Under the pieces are notes generated by a model, which did no database searches, had not been told where the DNA came from, and worked only from the letters and a program-made list of their open reading frames with translations. The translations under genes were made by a program, and so were the position numbers. From Metabacillus litoralis (GTDB lineage: Bacteria; Bacillota; Bacilli; Bacillales; Bacillaceae), in contig NZ_CP033043.1 of NCBI RefSeq assembly GCF_003667825.1, positions 3,218,001 to 3,282,000 of the forward strand: a stretch of DNA of 64,000 nt, in the 5' to 3' direction. Below are positions 27,460 to 36,975 of the stretch, piece after piece (the first letter of the stretch is position 1; each line of letters starts with the position of its first letter).

Positions 27460-28560
27460 TTATTCTTCTTGTGTCCTCTTCATCACTTCAAATTTCTCTT
27501 CGGCCTTGTATTCACCATTCACTATAATATGTAGTATATGTTCTCCACCATAATGTTTTCTTGTTGATAAATCCCTAAAAGAATGTGTTTTTGTATAAAT
27601 TTTTTCCTCTCCTGGTGAGATGGAAGTTTCGGATATTTTAAATGATTTTATCGAATGCTTTCCATTTGCTTTTACAAAATCGATCGCATATTCAAGTCTA
27701 AGCTTTCTTGGTTCTTTATCCATTGATATAACATGAAACGAAAATGTAATAGCTTCTCCTATTACCACTTTTTTTGTAACAGTTAAATTTGAGACATGAA
27801 TATGCTCATTTTTCCCCAGATCAAATAATTCAAGTGCCTCTGGAACACCTTTCTTTAATAATGTACGTAATCCCGTTTTAACAATCCAATTCGTTCGATC
27901 ATTTGTACCGAGCCATCTTTTTGCTAAATGAAGGACAAGCTCAGGATGATCTTTTGAAATATCATTTATATTATTGGCGACACTTTTTCTTACATATAGA
28001 GAAGGATCTTCCTTTAGATTTTCTAGTATTGGAAAGATGGGTGAAGGGTCTTTTTTCAAGTTTGTTAAGACAATCCCCCACGGAAGCCTTGGACGAGAAC
28101 CCTCGCTTGCGAGCCTTCTGACATGCTCATTTTCATGTGAACTCCATTCTAAAAATTGCTCCATCATTTTAGGTTGATTTTCCATCACAAAAGGCCTTAC
28201 TGCAAATTCGGAAGTTGAAAACACAGTGAAATACTCAAGTGCTTCCATCGATTTCTCCCAACTATGTAATCCATTAACCTCTACGTAATCCTGAAAAATG
28301 ATACCACCAAGACTTCCTTGAAAAGAAGGAGCCACTTTTTTTAATAGTGCCACAGCTTCACCAAATTCTTGAGGTAAACTTTGAGATAAACTCAAAGTAA
28401 TACGACGGACACGTTGTTTTAATGCCAGTTCATCCCAACCTTTTGCATAAACAGATGATAAAAATTCTACTTGATTAAAAAGTGGATCATATTCTTGTAA
28501 TTCCTTACTCAGCTTCTTCATAAATTGTTCATTAAATAAAGCTCGAAGTTCTTCTGCCAT
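27460..28560 (-). CDS. AlkC-like HEAT-repeat DNA alkylation repair protein
   Basis: 366 residues. Residues about 90-235 are HEAT-like helical repeats (HENEHVRRLASEGSRPRLPWG, then DPSLYVRKSVANNINDISKDHPELV), the pattern of AlkC/AlkD DNA glycosylases that remove N3-alkylpurines without base flipping. The C-terminal about 110 residues are a beta domain (VTKKVVIGEAITFSFHV ... HILHIIVNGEYKAEEKF) like the Ig-like domain that AlkC but not AlkD carries. A GTG 15 bases upstream (28575) is in frame, but AAGGAG lies between, so the ATG at 28560 is the start. Assignment to AlkC rests on the repeat plus Ig layout. Confidence 0.82.
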   Translation of the reverse strand: MAEELRALFNEQFMKKLSKELQEYDPLFNQVEFLSSVYAKGWDELALKQRVRRITLSLSQSLPQEFGEAVALLKKVAPSFQGSLGGIIFQDYVEVNGLHSWEKSMEALEYFTVFSTSEFAVRPFVMENQPKMMEQFLEWSSHENEHVRRLASEGSRPRLPWGIVLTNLKKDPSPIFPILENLKEDPSLYVRKSVANNINDISKDHPELVLHLAKRWLGTNDRTNWIVKTGLRTLLKKGVPEALELFDLGKNEHIHVSNLTVTKKVVIGEAITFSFHVISMDKEPRKLRLEYAIDFVKANGKHSIKSFKISETSISPGEEKIYTKTHSFRDLSTRKHYGGEHILHIIVNGEYKAEEKFEVMKRTQEE

Positions 28561-28660
28561 GGATAACTCCTTCACCCTTTTGTTTGTTCGTATAAAAAAT
28601 TATATCATGGAGATTTATTAGAGTTAAAATAAGTAAAAATGGAAGTCCACAAACAAAATA

Positions 28661-28688
28661 AAAAACAGGTAATCTTTCACCACCTGTC
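28661..28688 (-). terminator. Terminator of the chemosensory operon
   Basis: ACAGGT/ACCTGT stem followed on the minus strand by six T residues, one base after the LuxR-type gene stop codon. It marks the end of the cheW-to-luxR unit. Confidence 0.85.
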
Positions 28689-28689
28689 C

Positions 28690-30762
28690 TTACTCCATTC
28701 CATATTTAATTCGGTAAATCTTAGCCATTGCTTGAACCCGATCCGTAACGTTTAGTTTCTTAAATATATTTGTTATATGGTTTTTCACAGTATGAACACT
28801 TATATTTAAATAGCTGCCCACTTCCTGGTTGTTTAAACCTTCTAGTATTAAAAAAAGAATTTCTTTCTCTCTTGAAGTTAATTTTAATTCTAGAATGACG
28901 CTTTTTATATCAACAAGATCATTAATTTGTTGTTCATCAGCAAGTTCCATTTCCCCTACCTGTTTTAAATTAGATAGGTGATTCAGTTCCATTCTTGCTT
29001 CTAAATCAGGACTTACCTGCTGAATGGCCATTTTCATTTCATCATCAAGAAAAGATAGAGCTAAATTTTTATCTATTCTTTTAACAATTGTCTGGTAAAT
29101 AAATGTTATCATTTTCACTTCTATACTTGTATTCACTTGTTTTGTAGAAACATCCATACACTTTTCTAACAAATGAAGTACTTTTGAATTCTTTAATTTA
29201 CTTTTCAAGAACTCCAAGCGATATGTCATAACCTTACAAGCATTCATAAGTTGTTCCACAGATGTTTCAGGTATTGATAGTGATTGTGAAAGTTGTCTTA
29301 CCATTTTCATCGCTTCTAATGTATTCAAGTAATTTTGTTTATTTAATTCCTCTAAACTAGAGTGAAGTAAATTGATTGTTTCTAAATGGTTATTATCTAG
29401 TAGTTCTTCATCGTTATTTTGCTCTATTTTGATGCACCTAGACAATAACCGAGCAATGATGTGTAGACTCATTGACACTTCTTCATACTTTTTTCTATCC
29501 TTAATTTCTACTGTTAATATACCAATACAATTCTTCTCAACATAGATTGGTTGATGAAAGACCATACTCTGTTCATTTATCCGCTTCAGCTGTTGAAGGT
29601 TGCTTCCTTCACTAATAAGCTCATGGCAAACCTTTTTATGCTCTTCAAGTAGTGGGTCATTCAAAGCACCTCTACTAATTGTTTCCCCATTTTCTACTGT
29701 AAAACTCGAGAAGTTATGATTGTTTATGTTCTGACAAAAATCAAGAACCTTGTACATGATATTTTTAACATCATCTGTATGAAGTGCAACCTCTAACAGG
29801 TCTAATAAACCATAAAAAGCAAGCTGCAGTTGTTTTTCCTGCTGTAGGGCTTCGTCACTTGCTTTCCGTTCTGAGTAGAGATAAACAATAAACTGAAGAA
29901 TATCAAGCAGCTCTTGACTAATCATTCGGTCTTCTGTCGATCCGCCAAACATAAGACCTTCCACAATACCGTTTTTCTTTATAGGAAAAATAAATAATTG
30001 ATTTGGATATAAGTGAAATTGTTGAAAAAAATCACTACGATTTGTAAGGCCCATATCGGACAAAAACATTTTTTCCCCCATAACAACAGCTTTCCCCAAC
30101 AAGCCTTCCCCGATATAAAATGTATTTCCTTTTAATTTTTCAATACTCTGACCTTGTACAGCTTTGATCATAAATTTGGCATGATCTATTTTTTCTGATA
30201 GTCCAATAAAATCTATTCTATTTAATTGGAGAATTTGTGTAAAAAGATGAGATAAAAAGTGGTCATTCTCACTCAAATTCCCTTTTGACTGTCTTAAATG
30301 TGTTAAAATATCAATTACTTTTCTTTGAACTTGGGCTTGTTTTTCATTCTCCTCAAAACTTTTTATCACGAAGGAGATTGAATCTATTTTATTGACTAAC
30401 TCTGTCTTTTCTTCTTGATTTATCGAAGTTATAGAAAGATCTACTAAGTTACTTTCCTTATTTCCTTCCAAAAATGGTCCTGCCACAAGTATATAGTTTG
30501 CTTTGGTAGAAGAAATAACTGGGGATAAGATAAACTTTAAATTTAATGTTTCTTCACTCCAAGAAAAAATAGTTGATTTCGAAATCAACTGTCCTGTGTT
30601 AATTATTTCTTTTTGAAAAGAATCAACATCGCTAACTTTATAGAATGGTGTTTCATCTACTCTGTTCACTGACATCAAAATTTGCCCGTCCTGATCAATA
30701 ACGGATATCGGAAATCCACTGGATGTGGAGAATATTTGCAATAAATTTTTGAACATATTCAT
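28690..30762 (-). CDS. LuxR-type transcriptional activator with sensory domains
   Basis: 690 residues. The N-terminal part resembles a PAS/PocR-like sensor (SGFPISVIDQDGQI), followed by at least one GAF domain (about 155-310) and a second sensor-like region (about 345-450), a helical linker, and a C-terminal LuxR helix-turn-helix (about 625-688: LTSREKEILFLILEGLNNQE, then SVHTVKNHITNIFKKLNV). No receiver domain, so it is not a classical response regulator. An upstream TTG (30780) is in frame, but GGGG lies between, so the ATG at 30762 is chosen. It is the last gene of the che operon, after a STAS gene, and is the only DNA-binding protein there, so it is a candidate output (inference). Confidence 0.85.
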   Translation of the reverse strand: MNMFKNLLQIFSTSSGFPISVIDQDGQILMSVNRVDETPFYKVSDVDSFQKEIINTGQLISKSTIFSWSEETLNLKFILSPVISSTKANYILVAGPFLEGNKESNLVDLSITSINQEEKTELVNKIDSISFVIKSFEENEKQAQVQRKVIDILTHLRQSKGNLSENDHFLSHLFTQILQLNRIDFIGLSEKIDHAKFMIKAVQGQSIEKLKGNTFYIGEGLLGKAVVMGEKMFLSDMGLTNRSDFFQQFHLYPNQLFIFPIKKNGIVEGLMFGGSTEDRMISQELLDILQFIVYLYSERKASDEALQQEKQLQLAFYGLLDLLEVALHTDDVKNIMYKVLDFCQNINNHNFSSFTVENGETISRGALNDPLLEEHKKVCHELISEGSNLQQLKRINEQSMVFHQPIYVEKNCIGILTVEIKDRKKYEEVSMSLHIIARLLSRCIKIEQNNDEELLDNNHLETINLLHSSLEELNKQNYLNTLEAMKMVRQLSQSLSIPETSVEQLMNACKVMTYRLEFLKSKLKNSKVLHLLEKCMDVSTKQVNTSIEVKMITFIYQTIVKRIDKNLALSFLDDEMKMAIQQVSPDLEARMELNHLSNLKQVGEMELADEQQINDLVDIKSVILELKLTSREKEILFLILEGLNNQEVGSYLNISVHTVKNHITNIFKKLNVTDRVQAMAKIYRIKYGME

Positions 30763-30858
30763 TTTACCAACCCCCAACAAAACACAACTCTCTACTATAT
30801 ATTTCGGTAAAAAACATCCTTTTCTTGATGGTAATTCTAACCACTTTATTTATATTGG

Positions 30859-31200
30859 CTATATTAATGATTGAAAATAATTTTCCGCCTCTTCTAGTGT
30901 TTTGTATAACCCCATAAAAGTATGAAATCTTACAATAGTAAAAATCTCATCCAATGGGGGATTTACACCTGATATAACTAACTCTTTTCCTTCTTTTTTT
31001 GCCTTTATCGCTGCATCCGCAATAACACCTAATGAAGTGCTATTTAAGTATTTTACGTTTTCTAAATCCAAGATAACATGCTGACGTGATTTTAATAAAT
31101 GTGCTTGGATATCCTCTTTAAATGATTCATTATTCTTAATTGTAATTTCGGTATCCTTAACTTTTAAGATATCCACGAGTTCTTTATGAATTAACTCCAC
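30859..31200 (-). CDS. STAS-domain anti-sigma-factor antagonist-like protein
   Basis: 113 residues, one STAS domain. The switch region VILDLENVKYLNSTSLGVIA corresponds to the DSSGLG phosphorylation loop of SpoIIAA/RsbV, with N-S-T-S replacing D-S-S-G. Ser can still be phosphorylated but the Asp is gone. Start is uncertain: GTG at 31200 follows GAAAGG by 9 bases, while upstream TTG (31239) and ATG (31209) have poor ribosome sites. Located between cheB and the LuxR-type gene. It could be the target of one of the two HATPase kinases encoded upstream (inference). Confidence 0.8.
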   Translation of the reverse strand: MELIHKELVDILKVKDTEITIKNNESFKEDIQAHLLKSRQHVILDLENVKYLNSTSLGVIADAAIKAKKEGKELVISGVNPPLDEIFTIVRFHTFMGLYKTLEEAENYFQSLI

Positions 31201-31242
31201 AATGACCATCCTTTCTTTATTAGTTGCTATTTCTACCAATAT

Positions 31243-32280
31243 TTACAACAATGCATGTCTTATTTTATCGTACATTTTAAACAATGGAGCCTGTTCATCT
31301 GATAATCCAGCTTCATCAATCACTTTTGGCATACCATAGACAACACATGTTTCTTTTGATTCAGTAAGGACTAGTCCTCCTAGTTGTTTCACCTTCCGAC
31401 AACCGCGCAACCCATCATCACCCATTCCAGTCAAAATGACAGCGAGCAATCGTTCTTTGTATAGATGAGCAGCTGATAATAATGTAACATCTACAGAAGG
31501 CTTATATAATGTTTCCATACCTGCTGAAATCTTTAATTTTATTTGATATAAGTTTCTTTCATTTTTATAAATTGTTGTCTGTAGCCCCGCAGGAGCAATG
31601 TATACTGTACCAGGCTTAAGTATTTCATTATGCTCTGCCTCTTTTACCTTAAGGTGACATAATGAATCAAAACGATCTGCCAAAGGCTTCGTAAAGCCTG
31701 GTGGCATATGTTGAACAACCACAATAGGAAGGTGAAAATCAGACGGAAATTTCGTTAGTATCGTTTGTAATGCTGACGGTCCTCCTGTGGAAGTACCAAT
31801 AAAAAGAAGGTCTTTGCTCATTTCGATCATTTCTTCTATGTGCACTTTATTGTCTGGAACAACTTCTTCCTTTTGTATCAGGACTGGTAACTTCGCTGAA
31901 ACTGCTACAAGTAATCTTTGATAAAAATCGTCAAGAAATTCAGAAGATGTATGATTAACTAGTACCTCTTTTATAACAAAATCTACAGCTCCTAATTCAA
32001 AGGCTTCAAGTGTAGAATCTGCCCCATTGCTTAGCATTACAACTGGTACTGGATTTTCATTCATTAATCTTCGTAGCGTTTGAAGTCCATCCAATTCCGG
32101 CATTTCAATATCGAGTGTTACAATAGAAGGCTTTAGCTGCTTTACCTTTTCGATTGCATCCAACCCGTTTCTTGCTCTTCCAATGACAAAAAAATCAGGG
32201 CTTGCCTCTATTAAAGTGGAAATAGTTTTCCTCATAAAAGCAGAATCATCCACAACTAACACTCCATATTTCCCATCCAT
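31243..32280 (-). CDS. cheB: CheB receptor methylesterase/glutamine deamidase
   Basis: 345 residues: receiver domain (VLVVDDSAFMRK, phospho-Asp in VTLDIEMPELDG, K in DFVIKE) followed by the methylesterase domain with catalytic Ser in GTSTGGPSAL, His in VVQHMPPGFTKP and Asp in TGMGDDGLRG. It removes methyl groups from receptor Glu residues to reset adaptation and is activated by CheA phosphotransfer. The ATG at 32280 lies 7 bases after AAAGGGG; the 17-codon upstream extension overlaps cheR and is discarded. It follows cheR by 4 bases. Confidence 0.95.
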   Translation of the reverse strand: MDGKYGVLVVDDSAFMRKTISTLIEASPDFFVIGRARNGLDAIEKVKQLKPSIVTLDIEMPELDGLQTLRRLMNENPVPVVMLSNGADSTLEAFELGAVDFVIKEVLVNHTSSEFLDDFYQRLLVAVSAKLPVLIQKEEVVPDNKVHIEEMIEMSKDLLFIGTSTGGPSALQTILTKFPSDFHLPIVVVQHMPPGFTKPLADRFDSLCHLKVKEAEHNEILKPGTVYIAPAGLQTTIYKNERNLYQIKLKISAGMETLYKPSVDVTLLSAAHLYKERLLAVILTGMGDDGLRGCRKVKQLGGLVLTESKETCVVYGMPKVIDEAGLSDEQAPLFKMYDKIRHALL

Positions 32281-32284
32281 TTTG

Positions 32285-33091
32285 TTACCCCTTTCGATAG
32301 TAGAAGGTCCCATCTGTACTGATTGTCTCAAAACCTATCCCCATTGTAGATATGTTTTCTGCATGACCTAGAAAGAGAAATCCTCCTTTTTTAAGTGAGT
32401 GATAAAATGAGGTTGCCACCTTTTTAACCGTTTCAGCATCAAAATAAATTAAAACGTTCCGGCAAAATATAACGTCATACGAACCTTCATTTCTCATATT
32501 TTCTTCATCAAGTAGATTTAAGTACTTAAAAGTGATCATATCTTTTATGTCCTTTTTCACACTATAATGAGTTTCAGTTTCTTCAAAATAGGTGTCAAGC
32601 CATCTTTGAGGAATCCGTCTAAAGGATAGTGATTTTTTATGGTACATTCCGTTAGTGGCTGTTTGTAGAACCTTTTTATTTATATCTGTTGCTGTGATCG
32701 TGACCCTATCCTCTACTGAAATACCGAGCTCTTTTAACATCATTGCAAGAGAATACGGTTCTTCCCCTGTGGAGCAGGCAGCACTCCAAATTTTTATTGG
32801 TTGTTCAAGTACTCTTTCTTTTTTCAGTATTGGTATTACTTTATTTTGGAAAACATGGAGCTGTTTATCTTCACGATAAAAATAAGTTTCATTAATCGTT
32901 AACAGTTCTACAAGAATATCCCACTCTTTAGGGGTTTCCTCTAAAAGACGCATGTAACTCCATAATGTTACATTTAATTCTTCGAGCCGTTTTGAAATTT
33001 TTGCTTCTAAAGAAGAAATATTATTCAAGTAATTTAATCCACAATACTCATAAACTAATTGAGCTAATTGCTTTAGCGCAAAATTTTCCAT
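32285..33091 (-). CDS. cheR: CheR receptor methyltransferase
   Basis: 268 residues. N-terminal helical domain plus SAM-binding domain: WSAACSTGEEPYSLAM (motif I), TATDINKKVL, YDVIFCRNVLIYFD and the C-terminal GGFLFLGHAEN are diagnostic of CheR. It methylates Glu residues of chemoreceptors using S-adenosylmethionine. ATG start preceded by AAGGGAG. It is separated from the giant receptor gene by 115 bases containing a long hairpin, and followed by cheB. Confidence 0.95.
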   Translation of the reverse strand: MENFALKQLAQLVYEYCGLNYLNNISSLEAKISKRLEELNVTLWSYMRLLEETPKEWDILVELLTINETYFYREDKQLHVFQNKVIPILKKERVLEQPIKIWSAACSTGEEPYSLAMMLKELGISVEDRVTITATDINKKVLQTATNGMYHKKSLSFRRIPQRWLDTYFEETETHYSVKKDIKDMITFKYLNLLDEENMRNEGSYDVIFCRNVLIYFDAETVKKVATSFYHSLKKGGFLFLGHAENISTMGIGFETISTDGTFYYRKG

Positions 33092-33133
33092 AGTGAGTAT
33101 CTCCCTTTTCCTAATCTATTGATGCATAAATAG

Positions 33134-33199
33134 TATGAAGGGTCAGACACTTTTAAACAGTGTGATAGAATATATTCAACTGTAAGATCTGACCCTTAT
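33134..33199 (-). other. Long hairpin between giant receptor and cheR
   Basis: On the minus strand AAGGGTCAGA pairs with TCTGACCCTT, with additional internal pairing (ACAGT/ACTGT). No T-run follows, so it is more likely an mRNA processing or stability element that uncouples receptor and cheR expression than a terminator. Confidence 0.5.
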
Positions 33200-33206
33200 T
33201 TTACTA

Positions 33207-36200
33207 TTAGTTTACTGACTGAAGTGTACGTTGCATGTCCTTGTTCGTATCCTTGATGGTTGATGATAGTCTTGTTACTCCATCAATATCTTTCGCACTT
33301 TGCTTAAACATAGCACTAGTTTCATTCATTACTTTTTCTAGCTCAAGAATTTCATTTAATTGTAGCTTTGTTGCTTCAGTTATTTCTTCAGATTGATTTT
33401 TAACAGCCTGAATAAGCTTTACAACATCATCACTTTCTGTAGTCAATCCTTTTGTTTCTGTCGTAACAATTGTCATTTGATCCGCGATATTGGCAATACT
33501 CTTTGTAATGTCTTTGATCAGTGCCGTTTGCTCTGATGTTGATTGGGTCACAAGTTCAGCTTGATTTGTGACATCACTTGTAATTGAAACAATTGATCTA
33601 GTTTGTTTTGTTTGCTCTTCAATTGCTGAAGTAATTTGGAGCATTTGCTCTTTTGCAGATCGGATATCATTTGTAATTTCTTCAGCTCCACCTGCTTGTT
33701 CAATCGTAGCATTTGTGACCATTTCTGCTTGATTTGCCATAGATTGAGCAGATTGCACTACGCTTTCCGCTTGTTTTGCTTGTTCAACCGTTGCAACTGT
33801 TACTTGTCTTACTTGTTCACGGGCTTCTACAACACCTGTGATAATTTCTTCTACTCCTGTTACTTGTTCTTTTACTGATTCTGTTACTTGATTTGCTTGG
33901 TTCGTAATGGATTCAACTGCATTTACAACATCTTGTGCTTTTTTCGCTTGCTCATCAGTTGCTAACGTGATTTGTCTCACCTGTTCACGGGCATTCGTTA
34001 CACCTTTAATGATCTCTGTTACACCAGCTTTTTGCTCAATCATTGCTGTTGTAACTTGCTCAGCTTGATTTGTAACATTTGCCATTGCTTTTACCATCTC
34101 TTCAGATTGCTTTGTTTGTTCAACTGTAGCTGTAGTAATCTGCTTCACTTGCTCACGAGCATTGAGCACACTTTTGATAATATCTTCTACTCCAGCAGCT
34201 TGTTCTTTCATTGAATCTGTTACTTGTTTTGTTTGCTCAACCATACTACTAACTTCAGTAATAATCATTTGAGATTGTTTTGCTTGTTCCTCTGTTGCTA
34301 CTGTAATCTGCCTTACTTGCTCTCTTGAATTACGAACACCCTCGATTATTTCATCCACAGCAATAGCTTGCTCATTCGTTGCATTTGTCACAAGCTCAGC
34401 CTGCTTTGTAACATTCGCAACCGATTTTACAATGCTTTGAGACTGCTGTGCTTGCTCTTCCGTTGCTGTTGTGATTTGCTTTACTTGCTCACGTGCGTTA
34501 ACAACACTGTTAATAATTTCAGTTACTCCTGCTGCTTGTTCTTTTATTGCTTGAGTAACTTGTTCAACTTGATTTGTCATACTTTCTATTGAGCCAACAA
34601 TATGTTGAGATTGCTTCGCTTGTTCTGATGTTGCATCTGTAATTTGTCTTACTTGGTTTCTTGCATTCAGAACACCTTTAATAATTTCTTCCACTCCAGC
34701 TGTTTGTTCAACCGTTGCTTTTGTTACTAAATCTGCTTGTGTTGTTACATTTTCAACAGATTTTACGATATCCTGTGCTTGTACAGCTTGCTGAGTAGTT
34801 GCAGTGGTAATTTGAGAAATTTCTGTAGTAATATTTTCAACACCATCTACAATTCGAATAATGGCATCACTAGCACTGTCTGATAGCTTATAGCCCTGTT
34901 CAACTTTTTCTTCACCAATTTCAATTGCCTTTATCGCATCAGACGTTTCACCTTGAATACCTTTAATTAACGTAGCAATCTCCTTTGTCGCGGATGCCGT
35001 TCTTTCTGCTAGCTTACGAACTTCATCTGCTACAACACTAAACCCTTTTCCATGCTCACCAGCTCTAGCTGCTTCAATCGCAGCATTTAACGCAAGTAGA
35101 TTTGTTTGCTCTGCAATATCATCTATCACTTCAATAATGCTACCAATTTCATCTGAGCTTTTTCCTAAACTTTGCATAACCGTAGAAGCTTGCTTAACAA
35201 CTATTCCAATTTCTTTCATCCCATCGACTGATTGTAAAACGGCATCACGACCATTTTGTGCTTCATGTGCTACGTTTACTGTTAGTGAATTAACATTTTC
35301 AGCATTTGCTGCCACTTGTTCAATAGAGGCAGCCATTTCTTGAATAGACTGATTTGTTTCTTTTGCCGAACTTGTTAAGCTTTCTGCATTTACGGAAACG
35401 CCTTTTATTGATTTACCCATTTGCTCAATAGAGGCAGATACTTGCTCAACAGAGCTTGCTGTACTTTGTGCATTTCCTGCTACCTGTTGTATTGACGCTG
35501 CAAGCTCTTGGATAGAAGCTGCTGACTCCTCAGCTGATTTATTCAAGCTTTCTGCATTCACTGAAACACCTTGTACTTGACTACCCATTTCTTCAATAGC
35601 TGCAGATACTTCCTCAACAGCCATTGCTGTACTTCTTGAATTACCAGCCACTTGTTCGATCGACGCGGCCATCTCCTGAATTGCATCATTTGTTTCTTTT
35701 GCTGAATTTGTTAAGCTAACTGCATTTGCTGCCACACCTTTAACCGAATCACCGATTTGCTCAATTGAAACAGAAACTTGCTCAACAGAACTTGCTGCGC
35801 TTTGTGAATTCCCTGAAACTTGTTGAACAGATGCAGCCATTTCTTGAATAGAAGCACTAGTAGAATCAACTGAAACTGCTAAAACTTCAGCATTTTGATT
35901 AACTCCTTTAATTTGACTACCCATTTCCTCGATCGCAGCTGACACTTCTTCAACTGATGCAGAAGTACTTTCTGCATTTTTTGACATCTGCAGAGTGGAT
36001 GCAGCCATTTCTTGGAGTCCATCATTTGTTTGTTTAGCTGAGTCTGTTAAACTAACAGCATTATTCGCCACTTGCTCAATTGAAACAGCCATCTCTTCTA
36101 TTGCTGCGGATACTTCTTCAACAGAATTTGATGTACTGCGTGTATTCCCAGCAACTTGTTGAATAGATGCAGCTAGTTCTTGAATTGCCGCAGTCGTATC

Positions 36201-36929
36201 TGTAGCAGACAATGTTAAGCTTTCTGCGTTTGCTTCAACACCTTTAATTGATTTCCCCATTTGCTCGATTGAAACGGAAATTTGTTCTACAGAAGCTGCT
36301 GTTTTCTCAGAATTCCCCGATACTTGCTGAATAGATGCTGCTAATTCTTGAATAGCCTCACTCGTGCTTTTTGCAGAATCAGTTAGACTTTCAGCATTTG
36401 TTGCAACTCCTACAATCGATTTGCTCATTTGTTCCATCGATGCTGAAACATTTTCAATAGATTTTGATGTTTCAACTGAATTTCCTGATACTTGTTCAAC
36501 TGATGCAGCAATTTCCTGGATAGAGTGTGATGCATCTTTTGCAGATCCTGTTAGTATATTTGCATTTTGTGCAACTGCGGTAATTTGGCTAGCCATTTCT
36601 TCCATTGCAGCAGTAATTTCATTTAGTGATTTTGAGCTGCTTGTTACATTATGATCCAAACCTTTGATTGAATGAAGAATACCTTCTAATGAAGAAAAAG
36701 ATTTTGCAGTAGACTTTCTTAGGTTTTCTGCATTTGAAACAACACCATTTATTGATCTAGAAATCGTCGACATCATGTTCCCTGTTTGATTTAAAGATGC
36801 TGCCTGTTGATCGTTTCCGGTTGAAATTTGTGTCATAACATTATTTAATTGAATAATATCTTGCTCTAAATTTGACGATACTCTCGTTAGTTGCTCCATA
36901 GGTACTTTTGTTTTTTTAAAGAAACTCAT
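33207..36929 (-). CDS. Giant soluble chemoreceptor built of 56-residue repeats
   Basis: 1240 residues, no membrane segment, sensor domain or HAMP visible. The canonical signalling tip [20 protein letters not shown] (about 606-625) lies at the exact midpoint. The N-terminal arm has about eight 56-residue repeats ([10 protein letters not shown] ... [11 protein letters not shown] ... [12 protein letters not shown]), and the C-terminal arm about seven 56-residue repeats ([10 protein letters not shown] ... REQVRQIT ... EQAKQSQ). 56 residues are eight heptads, so both arms can zip as an antiparallel coiled coil about 85 heptads long. ATG at 36929 after AGGAGG; an upstream TTG is discarded. It sits between cheA and cheR, so it is surely the partner of this CheA. 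Soluble receptors signal from the cytoplasm; what it senses is unknown. Confidence 0.92.
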   Translation of the reverse strand: MSFFKKTKVPMEQLTRVSSNLEQDIIQLNNVMTQISTGNDQQAASLNQTGNMMSTISRSINGVVSNAENLRKSTAKSFSSLEGILHSIKGLDHNVTSSSKSLNEITAAMEEMASQITAVAQNANILTGSAKDASHSIQEIAASVEQVSGNSVETSKSIENVSASMEQMSKSIVGVATNAESLTDSAKSTSEAIQELAASIQQVSGNSEKTAASVEQISVSIEQMGKSIKGVEANAESLTLSATDTTAAIQELAASIQQVAGNTRSTSNSVEEVSAAIEEMAVSIEQVANNAVSLTDSAKQTNDGLQEMAASTLQMSKNAESTSASVEEVSAAIEEMGSQIKGVNQNAEVLAVSVDSTSASIQEMAASVQQVSGNSQSAASSVEQVSVSIEQIGDSVKGVAANAVSLTNSAKETNDAIQEMAASIEQVAGNSRSTAMAVEEVSAAIEEMGSQVQGVSVNAESLNKSAEESAASIQELAASIQQVAGNAQSTASSVEQVSASIEQMGKSIKGVSVNAESLTSSAKETNQSIQEMAASIEQVAANAENVNSLTVNVAHEAQNGRDAVLQSVDGMKEIGIVVKQASTVMQSLGKSSDEIGSIIEVIDDIAEQTNLLALNAAIEAARAGEHGKGFSVVADEVRKLAERTASATKEIATLIKGIQGETSDAIKAIEIGEEKVEQGYKLSDSASDAIIRIVDGVENITTEISQITTATTQQAVQAQDIVKSVENVTTQADLVTKATVEQTAGVEEIIKGVLNARNQVRQITDATSEQAKQSQHIVGSIESMTNQVEQVTQAIKEQAAGVTEIINSVVNAREQVKQITTATEEQAQQSQSIVKSVANVTKQAELVTNATNEQAIAVDEIIEGVRNSREQVRQITVATEEQAKQSQMIITEVSSMVEQTKQVTDSMKEQAAGVEDIIKSVLNAREQVKQITTATVEQTKQSEEMVKAMANVTNQAEQVTTAMIEQKAGVTEIIKGVTNAREQVRQITLATDEQAKKAQDVVNAVESITNQANQVTESVKEQVTGVEEIITGVVEAREQVRQVTVATVEQAKQAESVVQSAQSMANQAEMVTNATIEQAGGAEEITNDIRSAKEQMLQITSAIEEQTKQTRSIVSITSDVTNQAELVTQSTSEQTALIKDITKSIANIADQMTIVTTETKGLTTESDDVVKLIQAVKNQSEEITEATKLQLNEILELEKVMNETSAMFKQSAKDIDGVTRLSSTIKDTNKDMQRTLQSVN

Positions 36930-36975
36930 AGCCAAAGGCCTCCTAGTCGTTTAATAGATTCTTACTTTTTGTCAT

